Assembly (NCBI GenBank): GCA_965223305.1
Contig: CBDCWT010000047.1
Location: forward strand, 248,001-312,000
From: CBDCWT01 sp965223305
Lineage (GTDB): Bacteria; Planctomycetota; Planctomycetia; Pirellulales; Pirellulaceae
Length of the DNA: 64,000 bases
Direction of reading: 5' to 3'
The notes beneath the pieces are model-generated. The model had not been told where the DNA came from. It did not search any database and worked only from the letters and a program-made list of their open reading frames with translations. Each line of letters opens with the position of its first letter. Position 1 is the first letter of the stretch. Positions 43,314-53,512 of this stretch are shown piece by piece. A program made the position numbers and the translations under genes.

Positions 43314-44306
43314 ATGATGTTCAGAAGGCACGTTTCGCCGCCTCAAGTATTGGTTATCCTGACAACTGGCTTGCTGACATACGCTTGCACAACACGGGGA
43401 CAGACCCAGGAATTCGCAAACGAACCGGGGTGGGCATGGATTGTCCATCCGATTGCCGTGCAGTCGAGCGGTCGCCCCGAAATGTACGTAGCCAAACACC
43501 AAACGGACGTGGAAGCAGCTGACACTGGCTGGAAGGGATTTATTGCGATTATGGAGGAAGGCAAGGCACAAGAGCTAATGCTCGTGTTCGCACGTCAGCG
43601 GACGTACCACGATTACTATGATTGGCGTCCTATAGCCTTCGACGTCGACGGCAACCGGCATCAACTTCGTCCTCAGGTTGCAGCTGGCACTGGAAACGTG
43701 ATGCTCGAGCGATGGTCATCAGACCTCGCGACACTGCCGTTCTCACGTGTGGCCCACGTCGGCTTAGAAGGACTAACCCTGGAGGGGTTCACAAAGGAGT
43801 CGAAGGTCGCGGCGGAACTAGCAACTGAACAAGGTCTCAGAGTGCTTCCGTTTCCAGTTGTTGGAAAGCCATACCCGTTTGAGCTAACCGGAATCAACGG
43901 GGACGTGCTTACCTCGAGCGACCTGCGGGGAAAAGTCGTCGTGCTTGACTTTTGGGCTACGTGGTGCCTTCCGTGCATGAAGAAGATGCCCGAACTCAAA
44001 GAGCTTTACGCGACATACCATCGCGACGGATTCGAAATCGTCGGACTAAACTTCGACCGTGACACACTGACCTGCCACAATGCCATTCGAGCGCTGGATC
44101 TGACTTGGCCGCAGATGACGGTGCCTACGGAAGAATCGCAGCGACAACTGTGGATGCGGGCGATGGGGCTCCAGACACTCGGGCGGCTGCTTGTTATCGA
44201 CCGCGATGGCGTTCTCCGTGCCGACTGCACCCCGGCGGAACTTCGGTCCTACATCACGATGCTCATGGAAGGTGAACGCCCGCACCGGATGAAAAGAAAG
44301 CGATGA
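43314..44306 (+). CDS. TlpA-like thioredoxin-fold lipoprotein
   Basis: The 330-residue protein has a signal peptide with a possible lipobox ('TGLLTYAC'). The C-terminal 150 residues are a TlpA/AhpC-type domain with the redox centre in 'VLDFWATWCLPCMKKMPELK' (W-C-L-P-C). The first 150 residues form an unknown domain. It would act outside the inner membrane as a thiol reductase. Confidence 0.85.
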   Translation: MMFRRHVSPPQVLVILTTGLLTYACTTRGQTQEFANEPGWAWIVHPIAVQSSGRPEMYVAKHQTDVEAADTGWKGFIAIMEEGKAQELMLVFARQRTYHDYYDWRPIAFDVDGNRHQLRPQVAAGTGNVMLERWSSDLATLPFSRVAHVGLEGLTLEGFTKESKVAAELATEQGLRVLPFPVVGKPYPFELTGINGDVLTSSDLRGKVVVLDFWATWCLPCMKKMPELKELYATYHRDGFEIVGLNFDRDTLTCHNAIRALDLTWPQMTVPTEESQRQLWMRAMGLQTLGRLLVIDRDGVLRADCTPAELRSYITMLMEGERPHRMKRKR

Positions 44307-44334
44307 TCCGAGCCTTTTTGCTCTAGCCCGCATT

Positions 44335-44395
44335 TCAGTGAAACCGAAGGGACGTGGAAACTGTATAGGACGATGAATTCGACGCAGTTTCGGCA
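44335..44395. repeat. Cassette-like dispersed repeat C
   Basis: This contains 'ggacgatgaattcgacgcag' followed by tttcggc, closely matching the copy at 46251. It follows the thioredoxin gene. Confidence 0.5.
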
Positions 44396-44601
44396 CTTCC
44401 GAAGGGTGCGTCGGTCTGTTGCACGTCGGAAGAAATCCGGCTATCAGCTGCGGTGAAGCACACCGCCGCAGGTCACCTTGTGCTTTCGGTGACGCCACGC
44501 TAACGCGCAGAGTCGAGAAATGAACCCGGGCCGCCGCGCGGCTGATGCACCATTCGAAAACGCGCGAGCGGCGGTTTCGCGTTCATGGTTTCGCAGGTGC
44601 G

Positions 44602-45756
44602 TTACCGCAAAGTGTACTTGCCCAGCATTTGCCATTTGGAATCACGGAACCACTCTTCCTCGGCTAGAGCTTCGTCCATTTCGGAGCTGCGAACCCAATC
44701 GTAATCCAGAAAACACCAATGAATGCAGTACGCGTCTGAATCATTCTCGTCGACGGCGGTAGTGAAGCCAAGGCAACGTTTAGATCTGAAATCGTATTTG
44801 CAGAGATGAGTGTAGAGCTCAAGGTGCATTCTCCAGTTGTCACGCTCTGTTTCAGGCAGAGGAATCGCGATGAATGCGCATTGCTGCTTCATCGGATAAA
44901 ACCTCGAAGGTTTTGGCTGTGTTGCTTCGTGGCATTTTTCCATTGCCCACTCGAACCGTTTCCGGAATTCGCGAAGCATGTTCCGTTGAAGCTTGGCAAG
45001 TTCTGCCAGAATCGCGTGATACTGAGTTCCTTCGTTGCCGTATACGATGCGGTCAAAGTAGATACGAAGCAGTTTCGAGATATCGAAATCGTCGCGATCA
45101 TCAACCAACTGGTCGACGACCAACTCGTGTTCATCGCAAATGTCATCCAAGTCATCAGTATCCGTAAGAAACTTACCGACCAATGCCTTCTCGCTAACCT
45201 TGTGCGCCTTGCTGTTCCGCAGGACAAAATCTGTGCGGAAATCTAGATACTCCGCGATTTCGAATGGTGTATGCAACGTCAAGCAGATAGCGTGGTAGTC
45301 TGTGCGATGGAAGTAGTGGACAAATCCGACGCGTGCACTTAGCCGCCCTTTCTTCGACGCGACATCCAGCGGCAATGCGTCGGAAGAATCGAAGAGGGCG
45401 ACAAGATGAATGCGTTCCGGTTTTGCGTCCGCAAAATCAAGAGTCTGGCCACGACGATTTGCAAATGGCAGGCGATCTTCTTCATGCAAGTATCGAAGAG
45501 TGACGGCGAACTGCCCAACGGCCATCTTCTCAACCTTACGCTCGAACCACTTTTGCTCCTTCTCCGCATCAGCCGTGTCGTGATCCGGGTTGCGTTCCTT
45601 CAGCTGGAAAAGGAGCAAGAGATCGTCAATCCAGATGGCACCGTCACATAGCTCTACTTCCTGTCCCTCATTGTTGTCGAACAGCGTAGAAGAAAACGTG
45701 AATTCTCTTGTAAAGATGTCGGAGTTCTCGTTGGCAAGCGTGTCTTCAAGTGACAT
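44602..45756 (-). CDS. PD-(D/E)XK nuclease-like unknown protein
   Basis: The 384-residue protein carries near its N-terminus 'VELCDGAIWIDDLLLLFQLK', that is D38-x12-Q51-x-K53, the core of restriction-endonuclease-like folds. The remaining 320 residues have no motif I know. An island location and a nuclease-like core suggest a restriction or defence role, but only the short motif supports it. Confidence 0.55.
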   Translation of the reverse strand: MSLEDTLANENSDIFTREFTFSSTLFDNNEGQEVELCDGAIWIDDLLLLFQLKERNPDHDTADAEKEQKWFERKVEKMAVGQFAVTLRYLHEEDRLPFANRRGQTLDFADAKPERIHLVALFDSSDALPLDVASKKGRLSARVGFVHYFHRTDYHAICLTLHTPFEIAEYLDFRTDFVLRNSKAHKVSEKALVGKFLTDTDDLDDICDEHELVVDQLVDDRDDFDISKLLRIYFDRIVYGNEGTQYHAILAELAKLQRNMLREFRKRFEWAMEKCHEATQPKPSRFYPMKQQCAFIAIPLPETERDNWRMHLELYTHLCKYDFRSKRCLGFTTAVDENDSDAYCIHWCFLDYDWVRSSEMDEALAEEEWFRDSKWQMLGKYTLR

Positions 45757-46411
45757 CGGGTCGCTCCACCCATATTGTCGACTACGCGTGTCCCGCGCGA
45801 TAGCACACCGCGTTTTCGTCCGTCAAGTCTACGGCGGGGAGCCGATTCGTCAGGACATCTAGCGCGAATCGAAGGAATCGCGCAAAGGTATCTACGTCGT
45901 TTCCCATCTCCCGCTACATCTGTTCGCGTAACTCGTAACTCTGATTCGTCCGGAAGCGTCCCTTCCCCTTGGTCGTTCTGCTTCGAACTCGCTATCAGAA
46001 GGAACGACATATCTTACACACTAGAGGTTCGGCGGCTGCCCTACGAGCGCATCAGTGACAGCCTGAGGACGTCTCGTCATTTGTGCTTCGATGCAGCAAT
46101 GCTCATAGGGGACCTGCACCGCGCGGCTTTGCGCTCGCCGGTGTGGCACGCGGTCGAGACGCAGCGGGCGATGTGACGCCGCTCAACGTCCAGTTTCGGC
46201 CAGCGGGCGTTCACACCGCCGCACTTTAGCGTAGCCTGATGAAAAATGCGTTGGACGATGAAGTCGAAGCAGTTTCGGCCTTTGCGTAAGGTGGGTCAGC
46301 CTATTACACCACCGCGGCTTACTCAAGTAGACAGCCATTCTGCAATCGGTTGATACAACCGCTGGTAGGGCGAACGCTCCGGAACTCGCATCAGTCTTTG
46401 CTGTTCTAAAG
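45757..46411. other. Non-coding stretch with cassette-like repeat D
   Basis: Frames here are arginine/serine-rich and look spurious. The interval ends in repeat D (46198-46280). I see no gene. Confidence 0.5.
46198..46280. repeat. Cassette-like dispersed repeat D
   Basis: This includes gttggac, which fits the GTTRRRY end of integron attC sites, and a gctcaac word upstream at 46180 that fits RYYYAAC. The interior is partly palindromic. The attC reading is tentative. Confidence 0.45.
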
Positions 46412-47278
46412 CTATGTATTTACAGTCTGACCGCCCGTGCGACTTGCGGCGAGCAATGTGTGCAGTGTGTCAACTGTGCCACTCGGACCTTTTCGCTGAG
46501 CAAGAAGCGCTTGCGGTCGTGGCGTTCCCACACCTACATGGACGCCGATCGCCGTCGGCATGTTTGACAGTAGCGCCTCGTCCATGCCGCCTTGTTGTAG
46601 CGAGTCGGCTATCACTAGTATTCTGTCGACCTGAACACCCGGTGATCTCTCCAAGAAGTCTGTCGCCGCGCGGCTCTTTGTGCAAAGTGCCACGTCGATG
46701 CTCCTCCGGGAGCTTGGGACTTGAGCAGTGACTCTCGCCAGTCCGATCCGTTTGAAGCAAAGGTTCATTTGAGTCGCCATCATGCGTCGCTCACACCATG
46801 ATCTATCAATGTAGCAGTTGATCTGCCCAGGTTTCAACTTCCAGCTGATGTCCTGGCTTCTGAATGCCCTAGATACATCCCGTATGACCTTGGTCGACGC
46901 TCGCCGTTCATGATCACTGAATCGCAAGAACTCAAAGCCAGCCAATGGTACAACCAAGCAATCAGGACATAGGCTGTACCCGCATGTGGCACTGTCCACG
47001 TACGCAACGCAATTTGCAATGGTCTCGCGAGCCAAACGGTCCTTGCGACATTCGTCGATTAATGGCCCGAGGACCAGCTTCTCAATGCGGTGCAGGCTCA
47101 CTCCTGTCGCAAACACAACCCTCGCTCCGCGACTCAAGCATCTGACGAGTGCCGTACGAAGTTCTGGAGTGAGGCAAGTATCTTCCGCTGGAGGAATCAG
47201 GGTTCCGCGCACATCAAAGAAGATCGTATGAATGGGCCGATCTTGAAAACGGAGACCCGTCATGAGTATGTCGTCCAT
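46412..47278 (-). CDS. HAD superfamily phosphatase-like protein
   Basis: The protein has about 288 residues from ATG 47278 (ATG 47263 is an alternative). Motif I is 'HTIFFDVRGTLIPP' and motif II 'VVFATGVS', as in HAD hydrolases; a late 'RILVIADS' fits motif IV. The second motif-I aspartate is replaced by R (DVRGT), so phosphotransfer activity is uncertain. It starts 13 bases after the rebuilt PfkB-AAA gene and is probably in its operon. Confidence 0.7.
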   Translation of the reverse strand: MDDILMTGLRFQDRPIHTIFFDVRGTLIPPAEDTCLTPELRTALVRCLSRGARVVFATGVSLHRIEKLVLGPLIDECRKDRLARETIANCVAYVDSATCGYSLCPDCLVVPLAGFEFLRFSDHERRASTKVIRDVSRAFRSQDISWKLKPGQINCYIDRSWCERRMMATQMNLCFKRIGLARVTAQVPSSRRSIDVALCTKSRAATDFLERSPGVQVDRILVIADSLQQGGMDEALLSNMPTAIGVHVGVGTPRPQALLAQRKGPSGTVDTLHTLLAASRTGGQTVNT

Positions 47279-47466
47279 TGTGTCAGTTGATCTATTGGTA
47301 AATTTCGTACACAGCTGGAATGATCGGAAGCTGGTCAGAGTCGCTATGCGCTGAGTCGGGCAGATGTTCCGGACCAACAGTCATGCTTACCCCGTCAGGC
47401 GCAGCAGCGACAATGTTCTGGGCAAGCTGTGCGAGTTCGCGCGCGTTCGGGCTAGGTAGATTCATT

Positions 47467-49063
47467 GTAACCGTTCACGGGATTTCGCCAGTTTTTTCGC
47501 GTTGCCGTGCGGAGCTGGCGCGGCTGGCGACGAGAGGCATGAGTGATTGTTCAGTCGGCTATGGAAGCTGAAGCGCGGATTAGGATGTATCCGGCACAAG
47601 GTTCGAAATTGGCACGAGAGAAGGCGCTTTCTCGGATCGAAAATGCGCGGTGACTGCCGCGGATAAGAATTCAAACACGGAGCGGGATTGCTGGTTGCAG
47701 GTTTGAATGACGGTCCAGATCCGTTCGCACCAGGCTCGTCCCTCCTGACTTCGTGTCCCCTGGGTCATTCGCCGATGGATAGCCACGAAGCGAATGGCCT
47801 GTTCGGCTGAGTTATTCGTTGGTTCGACGCCGGGTTCGGTGATGAATCGGAAGTAGCTCTCGGTGTGCTGGAAGAACCGCTCCTCCAACGCCAGCGCCTC
47901 TTGGGTGTGAGGTGATTCCATCGTGGCATTCCAAACCAAGGTGTCACGGCCCGACTCCAGGGCGGCTTGGAAGGTGCGCCCGTTGCTATATTCGTCACGG
48001 CGATGAATCACGCGAAACAGCTTTCGCAAATCGATCAACAAACGCTGTCCATGTGCCTGATTCCGCTTGTTCGGATGGTTAGCCAGGAACTTTACGTCGC
48101 GAATGAAATGAGCCAGGCAGAACTGCAACAGCACGTTCTCATTCAGTCTCATGTACTTGCGATAGGCGCTGAAATAGTCACAGCCCAACACGCCGTTGAA
48201 TTCCTTGCCCAGAACCTCGAGCAGCACGTCACTGCCACGCGAGGGCGAAATCTTGTAGACCGTGAAAAGATACGCCCGAAAACACCAGGTCCACATCCGC
48301 TGGCCATTCTCCTTGTGGCCCGTTTCGTCCACGTTCAGGCGGTCCTCACTGGGCAACATGGCTAGCAGGGCTTCGTACGGTTCAAGCAGGCTGTCGGCCA
48401 CTTTTCCCACCAGTTTGCGAAGCATGCCACGGCTGATCGAGACGCCAATCACGTCGCGAAAATACTTGCGGATCGTCCCGAAGGACATGTGGCAGGCACC
48501 CTTGAGAAAGCCCACCAAGGCCGTCAACCTTGGTCCCACCAGCCCCGCCTTGCAGAGTTCCTCGGGGAAACTGGGGTAGAATACCTTGTCGCAACGAGCA
48601 CACCGCTGCGGTCGACCTTCGTGCTGCTCGACGACAACGGATACGGGGGGCAGTTCCACTTGCTGCATCGTGCGTGGCGGCTCGTCGACGTCGACGAGTT
48701 TGCCGCTACAGCAGGGGCACTCAGCGTCATACCAGATCCAGGTTTGATCGATCTCATCCTCGGTGAAGGGGGTTCGTTCGTGTCGCTCATGCCCCGGTTG
48801 GCCACCGGACTTTCGCTTCTTACCGCCACCCTTCTTCTTACCCTTCTTGGGAGGATTGACAATATCACTGGAAGGAGGCTTGGATGAGTTGCTCGAATTC
48901 TTCCGAGACTTCGCCAACTCGACCTCCAAGGCCGCGACGCGTGCCTCTAATTCAACGCAACGAGGACATCCAGCTTGTCGTTTGTCGTCCGCCATGACGC
49001 CAAACAGGATAGTCCGAAAACAGAAAATCGGCCAAGATCAATCAGATTGCCGTGAACGGTTAC
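47467..49063 (-). mobile_element. Compact IS66-family insertion sequence
   Basis: The ends are inverted repeats gtaaccgttcacgg (47467) and ccgtgaacggttac (to 49063). The flanking gattcatt at 47459 and 49064 is an 8-base target duplication, as expected for IS66. It carries only the transposase and no tnpA/tnpB. Confidence 0.95.
47580..48995 (-). CDS. tnpC: IS66 family transposase
   Basis: The 471-residue protein has the IS66 architecture: N-terminal leucine-zipper helix ('RVAALEVELAKSRKNSSNS'), zinc finger ('CPCCSGK', 'CARCDKVF') and DDE domain with 'NVDETGHKENG', 'GVLGCDYFSAYRKY' and 'GVEPTNNSAEQAIR'. It appears complete. Confidence 0.95.
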   Translation of the reverse strand: MADDKRQAGCPRCVELEARVAALEVELAKSRKNSSNSSKPPSSDIVNPPKKGKKKGGGKKRKSGGQPGHERHERTPFTEDEIDQTWIWYDAECPCCSGKLVDVDEPPRTMQQVELPPVSVVVEQHEGRPQRCARCDKVFYPSFPEELCKAGLVGPRLTALVGFLKGACHMSFGTIRKYFRDVIGVSISRGMLRKLVGKVADSLLEPYEALLAMLPSEDRLNVDETGHKENGQRMWTWCFRAYLFTVYKISPSRGSDVLLEVLGKEFNGVLGCDYFSAYRKYMRLNENVLLQFCLAHFIRDVKFLANHPNKRNQAHGQRLLIDLRKLFRVIHRRDEYSNGRTFQAALESGRDTLVWNATMESPHTQEALALEERFFQHTESYFRFITEPGVEPTNNSAEQAIRFVAIHRRMTQGTRSQEGRAWCERIWTVIQTCNQQSRSVFEFLSAAVTAHFRSEKAPSLVPISNLVPDTS

Positions 49064-50500
49064 GATTCATTTCAATAACAGCCAGGAGTGTGGATGACTT
49101 AATCTTAACGCTCGTGATGCCCCTCTCCTCCGCGCATTGGAGAACACAGCTCGCAAAAATGTAAGGAATGTCACCAGGTCGGTCTGCCAATCCTGGAAGC
49201 GAGTGATTGTCACAACGGGATAGGAATTGCTCCTGCGACAGTCTCCCTCTATTCTTCGAAAAGTCCGCGTCAACGAAGAGGAACCTCGCGCCGATACCTC
49301 CTGCAATGTCCAGCAGACGAACGCTATCGTCACCGGACAGAATCTCCAGCGACGGACCGGAGAACGCCTCATCGACGATGAATACAGTTGGGCGCCTAAC
49401 ATCGCTGATCTGAGCACGAATCGCATCCAAACGACCGTCATGGAACTGACTCGTCAAATCCTCGACGCCAATTCCCAACTGAGGTATATGTATTTGGACG
49501 TATTTGATTACCTCTGTCTTTCCACTCCCCCCGGGCGCCTCCAGAATCAAACTGCGCACGTGTCGCTGGTCCCCAATGCTTGACAAGAGAGCATCAATGC
49601 CATCACGATAACGTGGATCCGCTGACAATAGCGTCGGAATCTGGCTTCGCACCGATGGGACTGATATCACCGAATCCTTCGGTAAATAGAGCATCCCCTT
49701 GCTGACTTCACACGTCTTCTGGAACTCAGGCGCCACCCTTGAGTCCTCCAGCACGACCTGGCGAGAAGGCATGCACTGCCACGGCATCTCTCGAAAAGAA
49801 GCGGCTACTCGGTTGGCAACGCGATATGCGTCTAGCGCCCGCCGAGTGTGGTTGTTGGTCTGTGAAGTGGCAAATTCGAGTGCAAATGCGGCCGTTACGA
49901 CGTCCCCGCAGCCCATTTGATGAGACAACCCATCCACTGTTGGATGAGGTGGCACACGATATACCGAGTATTTGGTCGTGTCGTCTTCATGGGGAAGGAT
50001 GAGGACCGCCCCATCCTTATCGCACGTGATGATGTGCGTCTCGAAATTCCCAAGGTATCGAAACGATGTCTGCGCCATTTGTTGCAGACGGCTTGAGTTA
50101 TCCAGACCAGAACGCCAGAACTCTTCTTTCTCAGATTGCCGCGTGAGGTGACACCATTCTTTGAGATTTGGCAATATCGCACAACCGGTGATTCCTTCAT
50201 ACTTATCCAGATCTCTTTTCGGATCGACAAACAAAGGGATTCGGTGTTGGATGGCAAACGATGATATATTGGCGACCGTTGCCTTTGACAAAGCACCCAG
50301 GTCCATGTCATTGATTACGATGGCACATAGAGTGTTTTTGTCGTGAGCCTCGATTATACTGTCTAGGCACGTCTCGAGCTTGGAAGCTGTAACGCGAGCA
50401 TGTCGATAATCATCGAAACGCAGTACGTGACTTCTATTCATGTATCTCGGAGGATCGTGTTCGACCGATATTACTCGCGTTATCGTATTGACTGCCGCAT

Positions 50501-51773
50501 CACGACGATCGCATCTAAGTCGCTATCCAAATAGGAGTTTTTCGAGGAATTGTGTGCTCCACGCGGCTTTCTTCCGTTTGCCTTTCAAACTTCCCTTCGA
50601 AGTGTCACGTTTGAGCAGGCTGATTACAAACTTTCGCAAAAAGCCGAAATTCTGTGTGCTATCGCCGTTGCGAAGCCGACTCGAATCTTCTCCGAATACG
50701 ACATCCAGGATCCAGTGCATGCTTTCGATCGACCAATGGCCTCGGACGGACTTCGCAAATTCTTTCACCTTGGGAGCGCGGCTGCTGATGTAGTATCTGA
50801 CCTCGCTTGTTTCTTTGCCGTCCGATGCCGTGGTGATGGTGATCGCCTGACCGATCGACTTCAACCCCTTCCAGCCGCGACGAAGAGTCTTCAACGATTC
50901 GGGGAGCGGAGCCACCGTATAATCACGCGATTCAAGTGTTCCTCTTGCCTTCTCAGCGGTATGGTGTTGGCGACAACCGTACTCATGGAAATCTTCGTTT
51001 TCATGTCGTTGGAGGAAGAACTCAGCGATTGCTTCCGACAGTTTTGGCTGATTGTCCTTCACTGCCAAGACATAGTCACCGCCACTGTCGACAATCTGCT
51101 TGGCAATCTCCTTCTGACAACCCATTGCATCGATACTGACAATGGCGCCTTTAAGTTCCAGCATTTCTAGCAACTTGGGGATCGCCGTGATTTCATTCGA
51201 CTTCGAGTCCACGGCGACTTGGCCCAGCGTCATGCCCTGCTCGGTGGCCCAAGCGCTGACTACGTGAAGCGGATTGTCACGATGTTTTGCACCGCCAGAG
51301 CCTCGCAACGTCTTCCCGTCAATTGGGACAAACTTGGGACCGCCCGATTGGTCGTTCGCCGTCAAAGAAGAGACCCAATCGAGAAACGACTTTTGGAACT
51401 GATCCGGTTTGATCAAGGATATGACGCGTCCGATCGTGTCATGCGACGGCACACCGTTTTTCAGTTCCACAAATCTGCGGCACCAAGCCAATTGTGTGGT
51501 GGCGAAGCTCGCGATGTCCGAGGGTCCATCACACCCCGCAATCGTGCCAGCTACGCTAATGAACAAGATATCAATCAAGCCATGGATCCTGGTTCGCTCA
51601 ATCCGTGGTTCTTCGACGTCGGAGAAATGGTCTACAAAATCAAGTGACGCTGCTAGCATGGCGGCCTCCGTGAAACGAAATCAAAATCCGTCTACAGAAA
51701 CTATTCGCTGCTAGCCTTTACAAAGGCAACGCCAACGCGAATCATTAACCGTCAACTTGATGCGATCGTCGTG
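50501..51773 (-). mobile_element. ISAs1-family insertion sequence
   Basis: The ends are inverted repeats: cacgacgatcgcatc at 50501 and its reverse complement ending at 51773. The flanking actgccgcat at 50491 and 51774 is a 10-base target duplication. Length is 1273 bases. Confidence 0.95.
50523..51659 (-). CDS. ISAs1 family transposase
   Basis: The 378-residue protein has the family signatures 'FVPIDGKTLRGSGG', 'SIDAMGCQKEIAKQIVDSG', 'YVLAVKDNQPKL' and 'VRGHWSIESMHWILDVVFGE'. It fills most of the element and seems intact. Confidence 0.95.
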   Translation of the reverse strand: MLAASLDFVDHFSDVEEPRIERTRIHGLIDILFISVAGTIAGCDGPSDIASFATTQLAWCRRFVELKNGVPSHDTIGRVISLIKPDQFQKSFLDWVSSLTANDQSGGPKFVPIDGKTLRGSGGAKHRDNPLHVVSAWATEQGMTLGQVAVDSKSNEITAIPKLLEMLELKGAIVSIDAMGCQKEIAKQIVDSGGDYVLAVKDNQPKLSEAIAEFFLQRHENEDFHEYGCRQHHTAEKARGTLESRDYTVAPLPESLKTLRRGWKGLKSIGQAITITTASDGKETSEVRYYISSRAPKVKEFAKSVRGHWSIESMHWILDVVFGEDSSRLRNGDSTQNFGFLRKFVISLLKRDTSKGSLKGKRKKAAWSTQFLEKLLFG

Positions 51774-52151
51774 ACTGCCGCATCGGTCTCATCATGCACA
51801 CCCCGTAGTTGGACACTGTGCATAGCGGAATCGAGCCAATGGCAATGTTCAAGTATGTCGCGGAACGTAGACCACTGAGATCGACCGAGTACGCCCCAGA
51901 GAAAAGTGCGCCCGAGACTCAAGGACGCTAGGACGCGGGCAGAGTTTGCAGCTCCCCCCGCAGTCGTGACCCTGCGCAATACTTCGTGAACCGTTTCGTT
52001 GCCGACTGATTGTGCCGTACTCTTGTTGTGAACAAAGATCGCACGGTCAACCACCAGGTCGCCAACAACAAAAACATTGCCCTTTTTATCGGTCACGTTC
52101 ATCGGATCGTTTTTGATTGGCTAGTGATGTCCGAGAAGCTGATCGGTATCG

Positions 52152-52358
52152 TCATGGCAACTCTGCGCCGGGCATCCGATCACATAAGTCGAGTAGTGTC
52201 GCATCGATGAATTGCGCAAAGGAATCTAGCAGAAATTCTAGCGTATGGCTCGGTACGACAACACCGCGGCCCGGGCCGTACCAAGTCGCATCTGCCGTAG
52301 TAGGGACGATTCCGAAACGCAGACGTTGTTTGCGGCTTACAGTAATCCCGAAGTTCGA
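52152..52358 (-). pseudogene. C-terminal remnant of an unknown protein
   Basis: A 68-codon frame without a start codon encodes 'TTADATWYGPGRGVVVPSHT' and 'FLLDSFAQFIDATLLDLC' and stops 49 bases before the PfkB-AAA start. Its upstream end meets the inverted duplication of the two-gene module, so it may have been cut when that segment arrived. The family is unknown. Confidence 0.35.
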
Positions 52359-53086
52359 CTAACGGACGGCACTTGTCCGGAGGCACTTGGTGAAGCTGCA
52401 GGTCGCTAGAGTTGGACAATGGCAAGGTGCCAACTTGCAGCATCGGCCGACGCACTTTTGGATTTGGCTTCGTGCGTTCGGAGTAAAACGAAGCTAGTTC
52501 TAGTTCCGGAGCGATTCCAACGTGCGCCGGATGGATGTGCTCGCTGCTCGGAACGGTAACGCGCTGGACACGGCGATGTGACACCCGGCGCATGGGGGGA
52601 AAGCGGCGCCTCAGTGTGCGCTTGAATCCCGAAAACGCTCAGGACGAGTCTGGGCCGGGCCGTTGAGCATCCCGACAAGAAAGCGATGCAGGTCTTCCGT
52701 TAAGTGCCTGGACTCGCCGATCAGGAGCTTTGCCGGCTTTCTTTTTTCGTATGCTGCAAACGCAGATCCTTTCGCGGCGCAAGGTTTGACAGCCCGTTTC
52801 CGCGTCCGGTAAATTGGAAGGTGCTAAACCAAAGTTCGGAGACAATTTGATGTTGACGTATAGTCCGGCCGAAGGCTCGGCAGCTTCTGCGTGGTGTCCA
52901 AGCGTTGACCCTGGATGCAGGGTAGCAAGGCCCACCGGGCGGTTTTCCGAATCCGCCCAGCAAGGAGTTGTCGAGCCTTCGGTCGTTTCTCGTGCGCTCA
53001 TCAGGTTGTCGGAGGCCGTCGCGTTCTGCGACGGCGCAGGCGCGGCGGTTCTCTTTCTGCCTCGCGAGCGCCGGAAAGGAATTGGC

Positions 53087-53512
53087 ATGTTTCATGCATC
53101 GACGGAGAAAGCGTCGACGAACGGTCAGCAAGGGAGCGAAAGGACGGATTCTCCGTGGGATAAACCCAAATCCTACGAGCTGCAGGAGCTGGAACGGGAG
53201 GTCGCCGGCATCATCCACTTGTCGAAGTTCCGCACAGAGGACCAATGGCAAGCGTTCCAGGGCAGTGAGTGCGAGGAGCTGTACTACAACCTCGGACAAG
53301 AAGATGGGCACATGCGGGAGCGACTTATCAAAGAGCTGAGGCGCGTCGCCATCTGGCACCTCGAATACGCCAACGAACTCGAGGAGACCCGCCCAATTCC
53401 CGACTGCCGATGTACCGGGGTCCTCACTCGCGAGTACCGGGTCAACTACTACGAGGAGCCACGAAGTGTTTGGCTTTGCGACCAGTGTGCGGAGAAAGGA
53501 GGTGTGGCATGA
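53087..53512 (+). CDS. Zinc-ribbon-like unknown protein, first gene of the shared module (copy B)
   Basis: This 141-residue near-copy of the element A protein differs at six positions by my count. One cysteine is lost (C to R before 'PIPDCRC'), leaving 'CRC' and 'CDQC' as the likely zinc ligands. The ATG follows 'ggaaagga'. A longer in-frame extension upstream to 52814 is not supported by copy A. Confidence 0.75.
   Translation: MFHASTEKASTNGQQGSERTDSPWDKPKSYELQELEREVAGIIHLSKFRTEDQWQAFQGSECEELYYNLGQEDGHMRERLIKELRRVAIWHLEYANELEETRPIPDCRCTGVLTREYRVNYYEEPRSVWLCDQCAEKGGVA

Larger units (their letters stand above)
47292..52102 (-). pseudogene. PfkB (HldE-like) kinase-AAA ATPase fusion gene interrupted by two insertion sequences
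   Basis: Three pieces lie in order: 51784-52102 (kinase N-terminus, 'VFVVGDLVVDRAI', 'TAGGAANSARVLASLSLG'), 49072-50490 (rest of the kinase with 'VDPKRDLDKYEGITGCAILP' and 'MGCGDVVTAAFALEFA', then a AAA domain with 'APGGSGKTEVIKY' and 'TVFIVDEAF'), and 47292-47458 (the C-terminal 55 residues). Removing both insertions with one copy of each target duplication gives 1923 bases, 641 codons, in one frame. The kinase is closest in pattern to the HldE N-terminal domain. No HldE-AAA fusion is known to me. Confidence 0.85.

Noticed and set aside
45775..46176. A 133-codon plus-strand frame
   Set aside because: Arginine/serine-rich composition, no ribosome binding site and no family; it lies in repeat-containing intergenic DNA.
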